A DNA stretch of 64,000 nt from Pseudomonas gessardii (GCF_001983165.1 NZ_MNPU01000022.1:30762-94761), one strand, 5' to 3'; positions 50,490 through 59,587 are shown, counted from the stretch's first letter. Numbers and translations: made by a program. The notes: generated by a model not told the origin, from the sequence alone.

Positions 50490-50957
50490 TCATTTGGCGT
50501 CTTTACTAACCGTATTAAGCAGGAATTTACCGATCAGGTCCTCCAATACCAACGACGACTGTGTGTCATGAATGGTCGAACCATCCTTGAGCAAGGCTTC
50601 TTCCCCGCCCACGCTGATACCGATGTACTTCTCGCCCAGCAGACCCGCCGTGAGGATAGACGCCGTGGAGTCAGTCGGCAGGTTATCTACCTTCTTGTCC
50701 AGTTGCAGGGTCACTCGGCCGGTGAAGCTGTCGCGGTCCAGATCGATTGCCGTGACCTTGCCGATAGTCACACCGGCCATGGTCACTTTGGATCTGACCG
50801 TCAAACCGGCGATATTGTCGAAGTAGGCGTAAAGTTTATAGGTATCGGCGCTCGAGCTGGCCGACAAGCCGCTGACTCGCAGGGCGAGCAACAGTAAAGC
50901 CAGGATGCCAGCCAGCAAGAAAAGGCCGACACCGATCTCCACAGTGCGGTTTTGCAT
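50490..50957 (-). CDS. mlaD: MlaD, inner-membrane MCE-domain protein
   Basis: 155 residues with one N-terminal membrane helix (about 7-29, IGVGLFLLAGILALLLLALRV) and one MCE domain (AYFDNIAGLTVRSKVTMAGV, GLLGEKYIGISVGG). MlaD forms a hexameric ring with a hydrophobic pore that moves lipids between MlaC and MlaFE. The ATG overlaps the mlaE stop. Confidence 0.94.
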   Translation of the reverse strand: MQNRTVEIGVGLFLLAGILALLLLALRVSGLSASSSADTYKLYAYFDNIAGLTVRSKVTMAGVTIGKVTAIDLDRDSFTGRVTLQLDKKVDNLPTDSTASILTAGLLGEKYIGISVGGEEALLKDGSTIHDTQSSLVLEDLIGKFLLNTVSKDAK

Positions 50958-51754
50958 CAGAAATCTCCAAACATCAAGGCGGTCAAAATGAAGTCAAGGC
51001 CCAGTACCGCCAGCGAGGCGTACACAACGGTCTTGGTGGTGGCACGACTGATCCCCTCTGAAGTGGGCTCACAGTCATAGCCTTGGAATACGGCGATCCA
51101 GGTCACGACGAAGGCAAAGACGATGCTCTTGATAATGCCATTGAGCACGTCACCGCTGAACGTCACGCTGTTTTGCATGTTGGCCCAGTAGGAGCCGTCA
51201 TAGACCCCCAGCCAGTCCACCGCCACCCACGACCCGCCCCAGATCCCGACCACGCTGAAAATCATTGCCAGCAGTGGCAGTGAGATGAAGCCGGCCCACA
51301 GGCGTGGGGCAACAATGTACTTGAGCGGGTCCACGCCGATCATTTCCAGGCTGGACAACTGCTCGGTGGCCTTCATGTTGCCGATCTCGGCGGTCAACGC
51401 GGAGCCCGCGCGGCCGGCAAACAGCAAGGCCGTGACCACCGGCCCCAGTTCACGCAGCAGCGTCAGCGCAACCATCTGCCCCACCGCCTGCTCGGAACCG
51501 TAGCTGGACAGGATATTGAAGCCCTGCAACGCCAGCACCATGCCGATGAACACCCCGGAGACCACGATGATCACCAGGGACATCACGCCCACCGAGTGCA
51601 ACTGCTTGAGCAGCAAGCCAAAACCGCCGCCGATAGCGCCGCGGCCCAGCAAGGCGTGAAACAGGAAAATCGTCGAACGCCCGAGCACTTCGACGATGTC
51701 GATGCCGGAACGACCGAAAAGGCGAACCTTCTCGATTAAAGATGTCTTGCGCAT
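50957..51754 (-). CDS. mlaE: MlaE, permease subunit of the Mla ABC transporter
   Basis: 265-residue inner-membrane permease with about five to six hydrophobic segments and the MlaE/YrbE signature ELGPVVTALLFAGRAGSALTA followed by EIGNMKATEQL. It pairs with ATPase MlaF. The stop and start codons overlap with mlaD and mlaF, so the whole set is tightly coupled. Confidence 0.95.
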   Translation of the reverse strand: MRKTSLIEKVRLFGRSGIDIVEVLGRSTIFLFHALLGRGAIGGGFGLLLKQLHSVGVMSLVIIVVSGVFIGMVLALQGFNILSSYGSEQAVGQMVALTLLRELGPVVTALLFAGRAGSALTAEIGNMKATEQLSSLEMIGVDPLKYIVAPRLWAGFISLPLLAMIFSVVGIWGGSWVAVDWLGVYDGSYWANMQNSVTFSGDVLNGIIKSIVFAFVVTWIAVFQGYDCEPTSEGISRATTKTVVYASLAVLGLDFILTALMFGDF

Positions 51755-52563
51755 CAGCGCTTCCCCAGAAGATCTGCGCGGTAGTCCGCTGCCGGAAAAT
51801 GAAAAGGCACCGGGCCATCAGGATCGCCGGTCATGAACTGGCGAATCCGCGGGTTATCGGCGTTCATCAGTTCTTCAGGCGTACCCTGCCCCAATACCTG
51901 GCCATCGCCGACCACATACAGGTAGTCGGCAATGCTCGCGGTTTCGGCCAGGTCGTGGGAAACCACGATACTGGTGATGCCCAGCGCATCGTTGAGCAGG
52001 CGGATCAGGCGCACCAGGACGCCCATGGCGATAGGGTCCTGGCCGACGAACGGTTCGTCATACATCAGGATCTGCGGGTCGAGGGCAATCGCCCGTGCCA
52101 GGGCCACACGCCGCTTCATACCGCCGGAGAGCTCATCTGGCATCAGATCGATGGCACCGCGAAGGCCGACGGCCTGCAGCTTCAACAATACAATGTCACG
52201 AATCATCTCTTCGGACAGCTGGGTGTGTACCCGCAGCGGGAACGCGACGTTTTCAAAAACATCGAGATCGGTGAACAGGGCACCGCTCTGGAACAGCACC
52301 CCCATGTGCTTGCGCGCATCGAACAGGTCGCTGCGCGACAGGGTCGGCAGGTTCTGGCCATTGACCCAGACTTCCCCGGCGGTGGGACGCAACTGCATGC
52401 CCATCAGGCGCAGCAGGGTCGTCTTGCCGCAACCGGACGGCCCCATGATGCCCGTCACCTTGCCGCGGGGAATGCGAATATCGACATTATTGAAGATGCT
52501 GCGCGTACCGCGCTTGAAGGAAAGGCCCTTCAGCTCGACCGCGTAGGCGTTATCGGCACTCAT
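51754..52563 (-). CDS. mlaF: MlaF, ATPase subunit of the Mla ABC transporter
   Basis: 269-residue ABC ATPase. Walker A GPSGCGKTTL at 41-50, signature LSGGMKRRVALARAIA, Walker B ILMYDEPFVGQDP. It powers phospholipid trafficking that keeps lipid asymmetry of the outer membrane. It is the first gene of the operon, with a candidate promoter at 52666-52695. The C-terminal extension beyond the ATPase core is the region that in E. coli MlaF contacts its neighbours. Confidence 0.95.
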   Translation of the reverse strand: MSADNAYAVELKGLSFKRGTRSIFNNVDIRIPRGKVTGIMGPSGCGKTTLLRLMGMQLRPTAGEVWVNGQNLPTLSRSDLFDARKHMGVLFQSGALFTDLDVFENVAFPLRVHTQLSEEMIRDIVLLKLQAVGLRGAIDLMPDELSGGMKRRVALARAIALDPQILMYDEPFVGQDPIAMGVLVRLIRLLNDALGITSIVVSHDLAETASIADYLYVVGDGQVLGQGTPEELMNADNPRIRQFMTGDPDGPVPFHFPAADYRADLLGKR

Positions 52564-52665
52564 CTAAACTCCTTGGGATGCAGCTTCTCACTCAGACACC
52601 ACGTTTGGGACAACTGCTTGCGACAGTTAGACACATGTGAGCTGTGCGGACCGAACTGGCGGCGA

Positions 52666-52695
52666 ACTATATCACTGCTGAGATAAAGCGCCCAA
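52666..52695 (-). promoter_or_regulatory. Candidate promoter of the mla operon
   Basis: Reverse-strand TTGGGC (52690-52695) and TATAGT (52666-52671) with 18-base spacing, about 105 bases upstream of the mlaF ATG. Motif match only. Confidence 0.5.
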
Positions 52696-52740
52696 GGCCG
52701 GAGCAGCGCTTGTTCAGAAACAGGACAGCTAAAGTGCATT

Positions 52741-52815
52741 TGAGAAGGTTCTCACATTCATGGTGAACAAACCCTGACGAACTTGCGTGAGGGAATTGAT
52801 CATTACCGCTATAAT
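52741..52815. promoter_or_regulatory. kdsD upstream region: inverted repeat and -10 box
   Basis: TGAGAA-GG-TTCTCA (52741-52754) is a perfect inverted repeat in the divergent mla/kdsD region. TATAAT (52810-52815) is a consensus -10 about 35 bases before the kdsD ATG, but no good -35 is found at the right distance. Confidence 0.45.
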
Positions 52816-52849
52816 CGCCGACTTTTCGTCAGGCTATACGATTTCAGAC

Positions 52850-53824
52850 ATGAGCCAATCCAACGACCTTATTCAATCCGCACAACGCACCATCCGCCTC
52901 GAACTTGAAGCCGTAGAAGGCTTGCTGGCCCATATCGACGCAGATTTCGTACGCGCCTGCGAGATGATCCTGGCCAGTAAAGGCCGGGTTGTCGTGGTCG
53001 GCATGGGCAAGTCAGGCCATGTCGGCAACAAGATTGCCGCCACCCTGGCCAGTACCGGCACCACCGCGTTTTTCGTGCACCCGGCCGAAGCCAGCCATGG
53101 CGACATGGGCATGATCACCCGCGACGACGTGATCCTGGCCCTGTCCAACTCCGGCACCACCAACGAAATCGTGACCCTGCTGCCCCTGATCAAGCGCCTG
53201 GGCATCAAGCTGATCAGCGTGACCGGCAACCCGGACTCGACGCTGGCCAAGGCCGCCGAAGTGAACCTGAACGTGCATGTGGCCCACGAGGCCTGCCCGC
53301 TGAACCTGGCGCCGACCTCCTCCACCACTGCCGCCCTGGTCATGGGCGACGCCCTGGCCGTGGCCCTGCTGGAAGCCCGTGGCTTTACCGCCGAAGACTT
53401 CGCCTTTTCCCACCCCGGTGGCGCCCTCGGCCGTCGCCTGTTGCTGAAAGTGGAAAACGTGATGCACACCGGCGATGAACTGCCCCAGGTACAGCGTGGC
53501 ACCCTGCTCAAGGACGCGCTGATGGAAATGACCCGCAAAGGCCTGGGCATGACCGTGATCCTTGAAGCCGACGGGCGCCTGGCCGGGGTGTTTACCGACG
53601 GCGACTTGCGTCGCACCCTGGACCGCACCATCGATATCCATACCGCGACCATCGACCAGGTCATGACCCCCCACGGCAAGACCGCCCGCGCCGAAATGCT
53701 CGCGGCCGAAGCCCTGAAGATCATGGAAGACCACAAAATCGGCGCCCTGGTGGTGGTCGATGAGACCGATCACCCGATTGGCGCCCTGAACATGCACGAT
53801 TTGCTGCGCGCAGGAGTGATGTAA
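52850..53824 (+). CDS. kdsD: KdsD, D-arabinose-5-phosphate isomerase
   Basis: 324-residue enzyme converting ribulose-5-phosphate to arabinose-5-phosphate, the first step to Kdo of LPS. An N-terminal SIS domain (VVVVGMGKSGHVGNKIAATL, ALSNSGTTNEI) is followed by two CBS domains from about 205 on (VMHTGDELPQV, VMTPHGKTARA). The start at 52850 (MSQSNDLIQSAQRTIRLEL) follows homologues. It is first in an operon with kdsC and lpt genes. Confidence 0.95.
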   Translation: MSQSNDLIQSAQRTIRLELEAVEGLLAHIDADFVRACEMILASKGRVVVVGMGKSGHVGNKIAATLASTGTTAFFVHPAEASHGDMGMITRDDVILALSNSGTTNEIVTLLPLIKRLGIKLISVTGNPDSTLAKAAEVNLNVHVAHEACPLNLAPTSSTTAALVMGDALAVALLEARGFTAEDFAFSHPGGALGRRLLLKVENVMHTGDELPQVQRGTLLKDALMEMTRKGLGMTVILEADGRLAGVFTDGDLRRTLDRTIDIHTATIDQVMTPHGKTARAEMLAAEALKIMEDHKIGALVVVDETDHPIGALNMHDLLRAGVM

Positions 53825-54349
53825 ATGAACACCGACCTGTTGCAACGGGGCAAGGCCATCAAACTGGCGATTTTCGACGTGGACGGCGTGCTGACCGATG
53901 GCCGCCTGTACTTCCTTGAAGACGGCAGCGAATTCAAGACGTTCAATACCCTGGACGGCCAGGGCATCAAAATGCTGATGGCCTCTGGCGTGCAAACGGC
54001 GATTATCAGTGGTCGAAAGACTCCGGTCGTGGAGCGTCGCGCACAAAACCTGGGGATTCCTTACCTCTACCAGGGCCGTGAGGATAAACTGGTGGTTCTG
54101 GACGAGCTTCTTGGCCAACTCAACCTAAGCTATGAGCAGGTCGCCTATCTGGGCGATGACCTGCCCGACCTGCCGGTGATCCGCCGCGTCGGCCTGGGCA
54201 TGGCGGTGGCCAATGCTGCGGCGTTTGTGCGCGAACATGCCCATGGCATTACCCAGGCCCGTGGCGGCGAAGGCGCCGCCCGCGAGTTCTGCGAGTTGAT
54301 CCTGCGTGCCCAGGGCAGCCTTGAAGCGGCCCACGCCGCCTACCTATAG
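53825..54349 (+). CDS. kdsC: KdsC, 3-deoxy-D-manno-octulosonate-8-phosphate phosphatase
   Basis: 174-residue HAD-family phosphatase that makes free Kdo. The catalytic motif FDVDGVLTDG has nucleophile D18 and acid/base D20; LGDDLPDLPVI is motif IV. There is no cap domain, as usual for the tetrameric KdsC. The ATG comes directly after the kdsD TAA. Confidence 0.95.
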   Translation: MNTDLLQRGKAIKLAIFDVDGVLTDGRLYFLEDGSEFKTFNTLDGQGIKMLMASGVQTAIISGRKTPVVERRAQNLGIPYLYQGREDKLVVLDELLGQLNLSYEQVAYLGDDLPDLPVIRRVGLGMAVANAAAFVREHAHGITQARGGEGAAREFCELILRAQGSLEAAHAAYL

Positions 54350-54357
54350 AGCCTTCT

Positions 54358-54930
54358 ATGCTGAGCAAAAAGATTCGCAACTTCCTGATACTCGGAGCCA
54401 TCGCCGCGCTGTTTCTCGCGGTGGGCTACTGGAACATCAGCCCGGAGCGCTTCCTCGACCACCCGGTTGTGCAGGCCGACCAGGGCGCCATCGACTATTA
54501 CGCCACCAACGCCTACAGCGTGCAGTTCCTGCCGGACGGCAAGGTGCAGTACGAAATGACGTCGGACAAGGTCGAACACCTGAAGGCTTCCGAGGTCACA
54601 TTGCTGACCAACCCGGACCTGAACCTGTATCGCGGCACCGAATTCCCGTGGCATGTCACCAGCAAGCGTGGCGAGGTCAACCCGGACGGCACCGAAGTGG
54701 AGCTGATCGACTCGGTGCGCGTTGCGCGCACCGACGCCCAGAAGCGCGAGACCATCATTACCAGCAGTCGCATGACCGTATTCCCACAGAAGCAATATGC
54801 GCAGACCGAGCAAGACGTTAGAATCGACGGCGCTGGCGGTGTATCGACTGGCAAGGGAATGAAAGCGTATTTGAAAGAAAGCAGGATACACCTGCTATCG
54901 AACGTAAGAGGACAGTATGAGGCTCGTTAA
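54358..54930 (+). CDS. lptC: LptC, inner-membrane anchor of the LPS transport bridge
   Basis: 190-residue bitopic protein with one N-terminal membrane helix (about 8-27, FLILGAIAALFLAVGYW) and a periplasmic beta-jellyroll that accepts LPS from LptBFG and passes it to LptA. Eight bases separate it from kdsC, and its end overlaps lptA by 14 bases. LptC sequences are poorly conserved; position is strong support. Confidence 0.93.
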   Translation: MLSKKIRNFLILGAIAALFLAVGYWNISPERFLDHPVVQADQGAIDYYATNAYSVQFLPDGKVQYEMTSDKVEHLKASEVTLLTNPDLNLYRGTEFPWHVTSKRGEVNPDGTEVELIDSVRVARTDAQKRETIITSSRMTVFPQKQYAQTEQDVRIDGAGGVSTGKGMKAYLKESRIHLLSNVRGQYEAR

Positions 54931-55450
54931 AACCCTCCCTATTTTGCTCGGTCTGGGCGCAGCACTGGGAAGCGTGAGCGCCTGGGCTCTGCCGAACGAT
55001 AGCCAGCAACCGATCCACATTCAGGCTGACGATGCGCAACTGGATGACAAGCAAGGTATCGCGACCTACAAGGGCGACGTCATCATCACCCAGGGCTCGA
55101 TGAAGATTACCGGCAATACCGTGACCCTGACCCGCACCCCGGCAGGTGAGATTGACGTCGTGACCTCGGTGGGCAACCTGGCCTACTTTGAACAGAAGCA
55201 AAACGCCGCCGACCCAGGCCCGATCAAAGGCTACGGCGTGACCATCCAGTACCACGCGCCGCAAAACCGCATCGTACTGACTGACCGCGCCAAAGTGATC
55301 AGCAGCGACGGCAACTCGACCGAAGGCGAGAAAATCGTCTATGACACCGTCAAGCAGGTCGCCACTGCCGGCCGCGCCAATGGCACCAAGGTCACTGCAC
55401 CACGTCCGCGCATCGACATGGTTATCCAGCCGAAGAAGAAGGCCCAGTAA
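54917..55450 (+). CDS. lptA: LptA (LptH), periplasmic LPS transport protein
   Basis: 177-residue periplasmic protein with a signal peptide ending near VSAWA and an OstA-type jellyroll (IQADDAQLDDKQGIATYKGD, GSMKITGNTVTLTR). It polymerises into the bridge between LptC and LptD. In Pseudomonas the orthologue is also called LptH. The Lys-rich tail is common. TAATG overlap couples it to lptB. Confidence 0.94.
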   Translation: MRLVKTLPILLGLGAALGSVSAWALPNDSQQPIHIQADDAQLDDKQGIATYKGDVIITQGSMKITGNTVTLTRTPAGEIDVVTSVGNLAYFEQKQNAADPGPIKGYGVTIQYHAPQNRIVLTDRAKVISSDGNSTEGEKIVYDTVKQVATAGRANGTKVTAPRPRIDMVIQPKKKAQ

Positions 55451-56175
55451 TGGCAACCCTGAAAGCCCAGCATCTGGCCAAGGCCTATAAAAGCCGTCAG
55501 GTCGTGCGCGACGTCAGCCTGTCGATCGACAGCGGCCAGATCGTCGGCCTGCTTGGCCCCAACGGTGCCGGCAAGACCACCTGCTTCTACATGATCGTCG
55601 GCCTGGTCCAGGCGGACCAGGGCCGCGTCTTGATCGACGACCTGGACGTCAGCCACCAGCCCATGCACGGTCGTGCACGGGCCGGTATCGGCTATCTCCC
55701 CCAGGAGGCATCGATCTTCCGCAAACTGTCAGTGTCCGACAACATCATGGCGATCCTTGAAACCCGCAAGGAACTGGATCGCGATGGACGCCGCCAGGAA
55801 CTGGAAAGCCTGCTGCAGGAGTTCCACATCAACCACATCCGCGACAACCTCGGCATGAGCCTGTCCGGCGGCGAGCGTCGTCGTGTGGAAATCGCCCGCG
55901 CCCTGGCCACGGCACCGAAGTTCATCCTGCTGGACGAGCCCTTCGCCGGTGTCGACCCGATTTCGGTAGGCGACATCAAGCAGATCATCCATCACCTCAA
56001 GGCCAAGGGGATCGGCGTGTTGATCACCGACCACAACGTGCGTGAGACCCTGGATATCTGCGAAACCGCGTATATCGTCAACGACGGCCAACTGATTGCC
56101 GAAGGGGACTCCGCCACCATCCTGGCCAACGAACTGGTCAAGGAAGTGTACCTGGGGCACGAGTTCCGCCTGTAA
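55450..56175 (+). CDS. lptB: LptB, ATPase of the LPS export system
   Basis: 241-residue ABC ATPase that with LptF and LptG (not in this window) extracts LPS from the inner membrane. Walker A GPNGAGKTT at 36-44, signature LSGGERRRVEIARALA, Walker B FILLDEPFAGVDP. It precedes rpoN, the usual order in gamma-proteobacteria. Confidence 0.96.
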   Translation: MATLKAQHLAKAYKSRQVVRDVSLSIDSGQIVGLLGPNGAGKTTCFYMIVGLVQADQGRVLIDDLDVSHQPMHGRARAGIGYLPQEASIFRKLSVSDNIMAILETRKELDRDGRRQELESLLQEFHINHIRDNLGMSLSGGERRRVEIARALATAPKFILLDEPFAGVDPISVGDIKQIIHHLKAKGIGVLITDHNVRETLDICETAYIVNDGQLIAEGDSATILANELVKEVYLGHEFRL

Positions 56176-56272
56176 ACACTGGGATGTCAGGACATTCGCC
56201 ATCAGGCGCGGGAGTCAATAAAAACCTTATTATTTTTATTGTTACCGCGCTCTAGGCAAAGCCCCCGATATC

Positions 56273-56288
56273 AGGCATATAATTTGCT
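56273..56288 (+). promoter_or_regulatory. Overlapping sigma-54 (-24/-12) element and sigma-70 -10 box upstream of rpoN
   Basis: AGGCATATAATTTGCT contains GG and GC separated by 10 bases with flanking CA and TT, close to the sigma-54 consensus TGGCAC-N5-TTGCW. Inside it lies TATAAT (56278-56283), a perfect sigma-70 -10 box. It is 72 bases upstream of the rpoN ATG. The sigma-70 -35 is weak (GGCAAA at 17 bases). An AT-rich tract (56218-56247) lies upstream. Confidence 0.6.
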
Positions 56289-56359
56289 TATGTTTGGCGC
56301 TCACGCGCCCTGTCGTGGATGGCGCATTGCGCCGGCGAATAAGGTGTTAAGCCCCTGCC

Positions 56360-57853
56360 ATGAAACCATCGCTAGTCCTGAGAATGGGCCAGCAGCTGAC
56401 GATGACACCGCAGCTGCAACAGGCCATCCGCCTGCTCCAATTGTCGACCCTGGACCTGCAACAGGAAATCCAGGAGGCCCTGGAGTCCAACCCGATGCTC
56501 GAACGCCAGGAAGAAGGCGACGACTTCGACAATGCCGACCCACTGGCCGACAACATCGAGCAAAAACCCAACGCCGACGTCCAGGAACCGTCCTACCAGG
56601 AAACCGCACCCACGGTGGATAACCTGGAAGAAGGCGAGTGGAACGAGCGCATTCCCAATGAACTGCCGGTGGATACGGCCTGGGAAGATGTCTACCAGAC
56701 CAGCGCCAGCAGCCTGCCCAGCAACGACGATGACGAGTGGGACTTCACCACCCGCACCTCCGTCGGTGAAAGCCTGCAGAGCCACTTGCTGTGGCAACTG
56801 AACCTTGCCCCGATGTCCGACACCGATCGCCTGATCGCCGTGACCCTGATCGACTGCATCAATAATCAGGGCTACCTGGACGAGACCCTTGAGGAAATCC
56901 TCGAGGCCTTCGACCCGGAACTGGACATCGAGCTGGACGAAATCGAAGCGGTCCTGCACCGCATCCAGCAGTTCGAGCCCGCCGGCATTGGTGCGCGCAA
57001 CCTCAGCGAGTGCCTGTTGCTGCAACTGCGCCAGCTGCCCGCCAAGACCCCCTGGCTGGCCGAGGCCCAACGCCTGGTCACCGACTACATCGACCTGCTG
57101 GGCAGCCGCGACTACAGCCAGTTGATGCGCCGGATGAAGCTCAAGGAAGATGACCTGCGCCAGATCATCGAACTGGTCCAGAGCCTCAACCCGCGTCCCG
57201 GTTCGCAAATCGAGTCCAGCGAAGCCGAATACGTCGTCCCCGACGTAATCGTGCGCAAGGACAACGAGCGCTGGCTGGTGGAACTGAACCAGGAATCGGT
57301 GCCGCGCCTGCGGGTCAACCCGCAATACGCAGGTTTCGTGCGCCGGGCCGATACCAGTGCCGACAACACCTTCATGCGCAACCAGTTGCAGGAAGCGCGC
57401 TGGTTCATCAAGAGCCTGCAAAGCCGCAACGAGACCCTGATGAAAGTGGCCACCCAGATCGTCGAGCATCAGCGCGGCTTCCTGGAATACGGCGACGAGG
57501 CAATGAAGCCGCTGGTGCTGCATGACATTGCCGAAGCCGTCGGCATGCATGAATCGACCATTTCCCGGGTCACCACCCAGAAATTCATGCATACCCCGCG
57601 CGGTATCTATGAGCTGAAATACTTTTTCTCCAGCCACGTCAGCACCTCCGAAGGCGGCGAATGCTCGTCCACGGCGATCCGCGCGATCATCAAAAAACTG
57701 GTTGCCGCGGAAAATCAGAAAAAGCCGTTGAGTGACAGCAAGATCGCTGGTTTACTGGAGGCACAAGGCATTCAGGTCGCCCGTCGAACCGTCGCCAAGT
57801 ACCGCGAGTCCCTTGGGATCGCGCCTTCCAGCGAGCGTAAGCGGTTGATGTGA
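56360..57853 (+). CDS. rpoN: RpoN, sigma-54 factor
   Basis: 497-residue alternative sigma factor for nitrogen, motility, carbon and envelope genes that require enhancer-binding activators. The N-terminal Gln/Leu-rich activator-interacting region I (LVLRMGQQLTMTPQLQQAIR) is followed by an acidic region II, a core-binding region, an HTH near residue 390, and the RpoN box ARRTVAKYRE near the C-terminus. Length matches other Pseudomonas RpoN proteins. It is followed by hpf, ptsN, rapZ and ptsO in the classical rpoN cluster. Confidence 0.97.
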   Translation: MKPSLVLRMGQQLTMTPQLQQAIRLLQLSTLDLQQEIQEALESNPMLERQEEGDDFDNADPLADNIEQKPNADVQEPSYQETAPTVDNLEEGEWNERIPNELPVDTAWEDVYQTSASSLPSNDDDEWDFTTRTSVGESLQSHLLWQLNLAPMSDTDRLIAVTLIDCINNQGYLDETLEEILEAFDPELDIELDEIEAVLHRIQQFEPAGIGARNLSECLLLQLRQLPAKTPWLAEAQRLVTDYIDLLGSRDYSQLMRRMKLKEDDLRQIIELVQSLNPRPGSQIESSEAEYVVPDVIVRKDNERWLVELNQESVPRLRVNPQYAGFVRRADTSADNTFMRNQLQEARWFIKSLQSRNETLMKVATQIVEHQRGFLEYGDEAMKPLVLHDIAEAVGMHESTISRVTTQKFMHTPRGIYELKYFFSSHVSTSEGGECSSTAIRAIIKKLVAAENQKKPLSDSKIAGLLEAQGIQVARRTVAKYRESLGIAPSSERKRLM

Positions 57854-57928
57854 CGGGCAGGCCACAGCGTTCCAGTGGCGGGTATTCCTACCCGCCGCTT
57901 TATGCACTGGCAACGAAGGAGAAGCTGT

Positions 57929-58234
57929 ATGCAAGTCAATATCAGTGGACACCAACTGGAAGTGACCGAACCGCTGCGCGCCTACATCAGCGAAAAACTC
58001 AAACGGATTGAGGGGCATTTCGACAAGATCACCAATGTGCAAGTCATCATGTCTGTCGAAAAGCTAAAGCAGAAAATCGAAGCCACCTTGCGTATACCCG
58101 GCGGGGAAGTAGTCGCCAATGCAGAGCATTCAGACATGTATGCCGCCATTGACGACCTGACCGACAAGCTGGATCGCCAAATCAAAAAGCATAAGGAAAA
58201 GCAGCAGAGCCTTCTTCAAGGCACAGGCCGCTAA
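57929..58234 (+). CDS. hpf: Short-form hibernation promoting factor (HPF)
   Basis: 101-residue ribosome-binding protein that inactivates 70S ribosomes during slow growth (ORF102 in the P. putida rpoN literature). HPF/YfiA fold signatures include MQVNISGHQLEVTEPLRAYI and NAEHSDMYAAIDDLTDKLDR. GAAGGAG lies upstream of the ATG. The short form (no C-terminal dimerisation domain) drives 100S formation together with RMF, which is not in the window. Confidence 0.93.
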   Translation: MQVNISGHQLEVTEPLRAYISEKLKRIEGHFDKITNVQVIMSVEKLKQKIEATLRIPGGEVVANAEHSDMYAAIDDLTDKLDRQIKKHKEKQQSLLQGTGR

Positions 58235-58246
58235 CACTCCCCACCC

Positions 58247-58711
58247 ATGATTCGACTTGAAACCATCCTGACCCCCGGCCGTTCCCTTGTGAACGTGCCG
58301 GGCGGCAGTAAAAAGAAAGCCCTCGAACAAATTGCCAACCTGATCAGCCGCCAAGTGCCTGACCTGGAAATGCAAGATGTCTTCGATGCCCTGATAGCCC
58401 GTGAAAAACTCGGCTCGACCGGTTTTGGCAACGGCATCGCGATTCCTCACTGCCGCCTCAAAGGCTGCGACGCACCGATAAGCGCCCTGTTGCACCTGGA
58501 GGCGCCCATAGATTTTGACGCCATCGATGGCGCCCCGGTTGACCTGCTGTTTGTCCTGCTGGTCCCGGAAGCCGCCACCGATGCGCACCTGGAGCTGCTC
58601 CGGCAGATCGCCAGCATGCTCGACCGTGAAGAAGTACGTAAGAAACTGCGCAGCGCCAGCAGTAATGAAGCGCTGTATCAGGTGGTTCTGGATGAGCAAA
58701 GCGGGCAGTAA
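58247..58711 (+). CDS. ptsN: PtsN, EIIA-Ntr of the nitrogen phosphotransferase system
   Basis: 154-residue PTS EIIA protein with the phosphorylated histidine in GNGIAIPHCRLKG (about residue 68). It regulates potassium transport, carbon storage and nitrogen responses according to phosphorylation by PtsP and PtsO. The length equals ORF154 of P. putida. Only 2 bases separate it from rapZ. Confidence 0.95.
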   Translation: MIRLETILTPGRSLVNVPGGSKKKALEQIANLISRQVPDLEMQDVFDALIAREKLGSTGFGNGIAIPHCRLKGCDAPISALLHLEAPIDFDAIDGAPVDLLFVLLVPEAATDAHLELLRQIASMLDREEVRKKLRSASSNEALYQVVLDEQSGQ

Positions 58712-58713
58712 TC

Positions 58714-59571
58714 ATGCGTCTGATCATCGTCAGCGGGCGTTCCGGCTCGGGTAAAAGTACGGCCCTCAATGTGCTTGAGGACAGTGGTTTCTATTGCATC
58801 GACAACTTGCCGGCCGGCCTGCTGCCCGAGCTGGCCGAACGTGCGTTGATCCATACCGAACTGGCCCAACCGCTGGTGGCGGTGTCGATCGACGCGCGCA
58901 ACCTGCCCAGCCACCTCACGCGATTCCCGGAACTGCTGGAAGAGGTACGCGCCAAGCACATCCATTGCGACGTGCTGTACCTGGATGCCGACGAAGAAAC
59001 GCTGCTCAAGCGCTTCTCGGAAACCCGTCGCCGCCACCCGCTGAGCAGCCCGCACCGCTCGCTGGCCGAAGCCATCGAAGACGAGACCAAGCTGCTGGGG
59101 CCGATCATTGACTTGGCCGACCTCAAGATCAACACCACCAGCCTGAACCTTTACCAACTGCGCGACGCCATCAAGCTGCGCCTGCTGAACCAGCCGGAAC
59201 CGGGCACGGCCTTCCTGGTCGAATCCTTTGGTTTCAAGCGGGGCATGCCGATAGACGCCGACCTGGTATTTGACGTGCGTTGCCTGCCCAATCCTTACTG
59301 GAAGCCGGAACTGCGCGACCAGTCTGGGCTGGACCAGCCCGTTGCCGAGTACCTGGCGGCACAACCGGATGTGGAGGAGATGTTCCAGGACATCTCCAGC
59401 TACCTGCTCAAGTGGCTACCGCGCTTTGCCGCCAGCAACCGGGCCTATGTCACCATCGCCATTGGCTGTACCGGCGGGCATCACCGCTCCGTCTACCTGA
59501 CCGAGCGCCTGGGCCAGGTCTTGCAGCAAACCCTCAAGAATGTCCAGGTTCGCCACCGCGACCTCAGCTGA
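58714..59571 (+). CDS. rapZ: RapZ-family nucleotide-binding protein
   Basis: 285-residue P-loop protein; Walker A GRSGSGKST is at 8-16. The C-terminal domain contains IAIGCTGGHHRSVYL, the predicted phosphate/metabolite pocket. In E. coli RapZ binds GlcN6P and the sRNA GlmZ and adapts envelope precursor supply; GlmY/GlmZ are not known in Pseudomonas, so the target here may differ. It is in the rpoN operon between ptsN and ptsO. Confidence 0.93.
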   Translation: MRLIIVSGRSGSGKSTALNVLEDSGFYCIDNLPAGLLPELAERALIHTELAQPLVAVSIDARNLPSHLTRFPELLEEVRAKHIHCDVLYLDADEETLLKRFSETRRRHPLSSPHRSLAEAIEDETKLLGPIIDLADLKINTTSLNLYQLRDAIKLRLLNQPEPGTAFLVESFGFKRGMPIDADLVFDVRCLPNPYWKPELRDQSGLDQPVAEYLAAQPDVEEMFQDISSYLLKWLPRFAASNRAYVTIAIGCTGGHHRSVYLTERLGQVLQQTLKNVQVRHRDLS

Positions 59572-59587
59572 AAGGAACACCTTCGCG

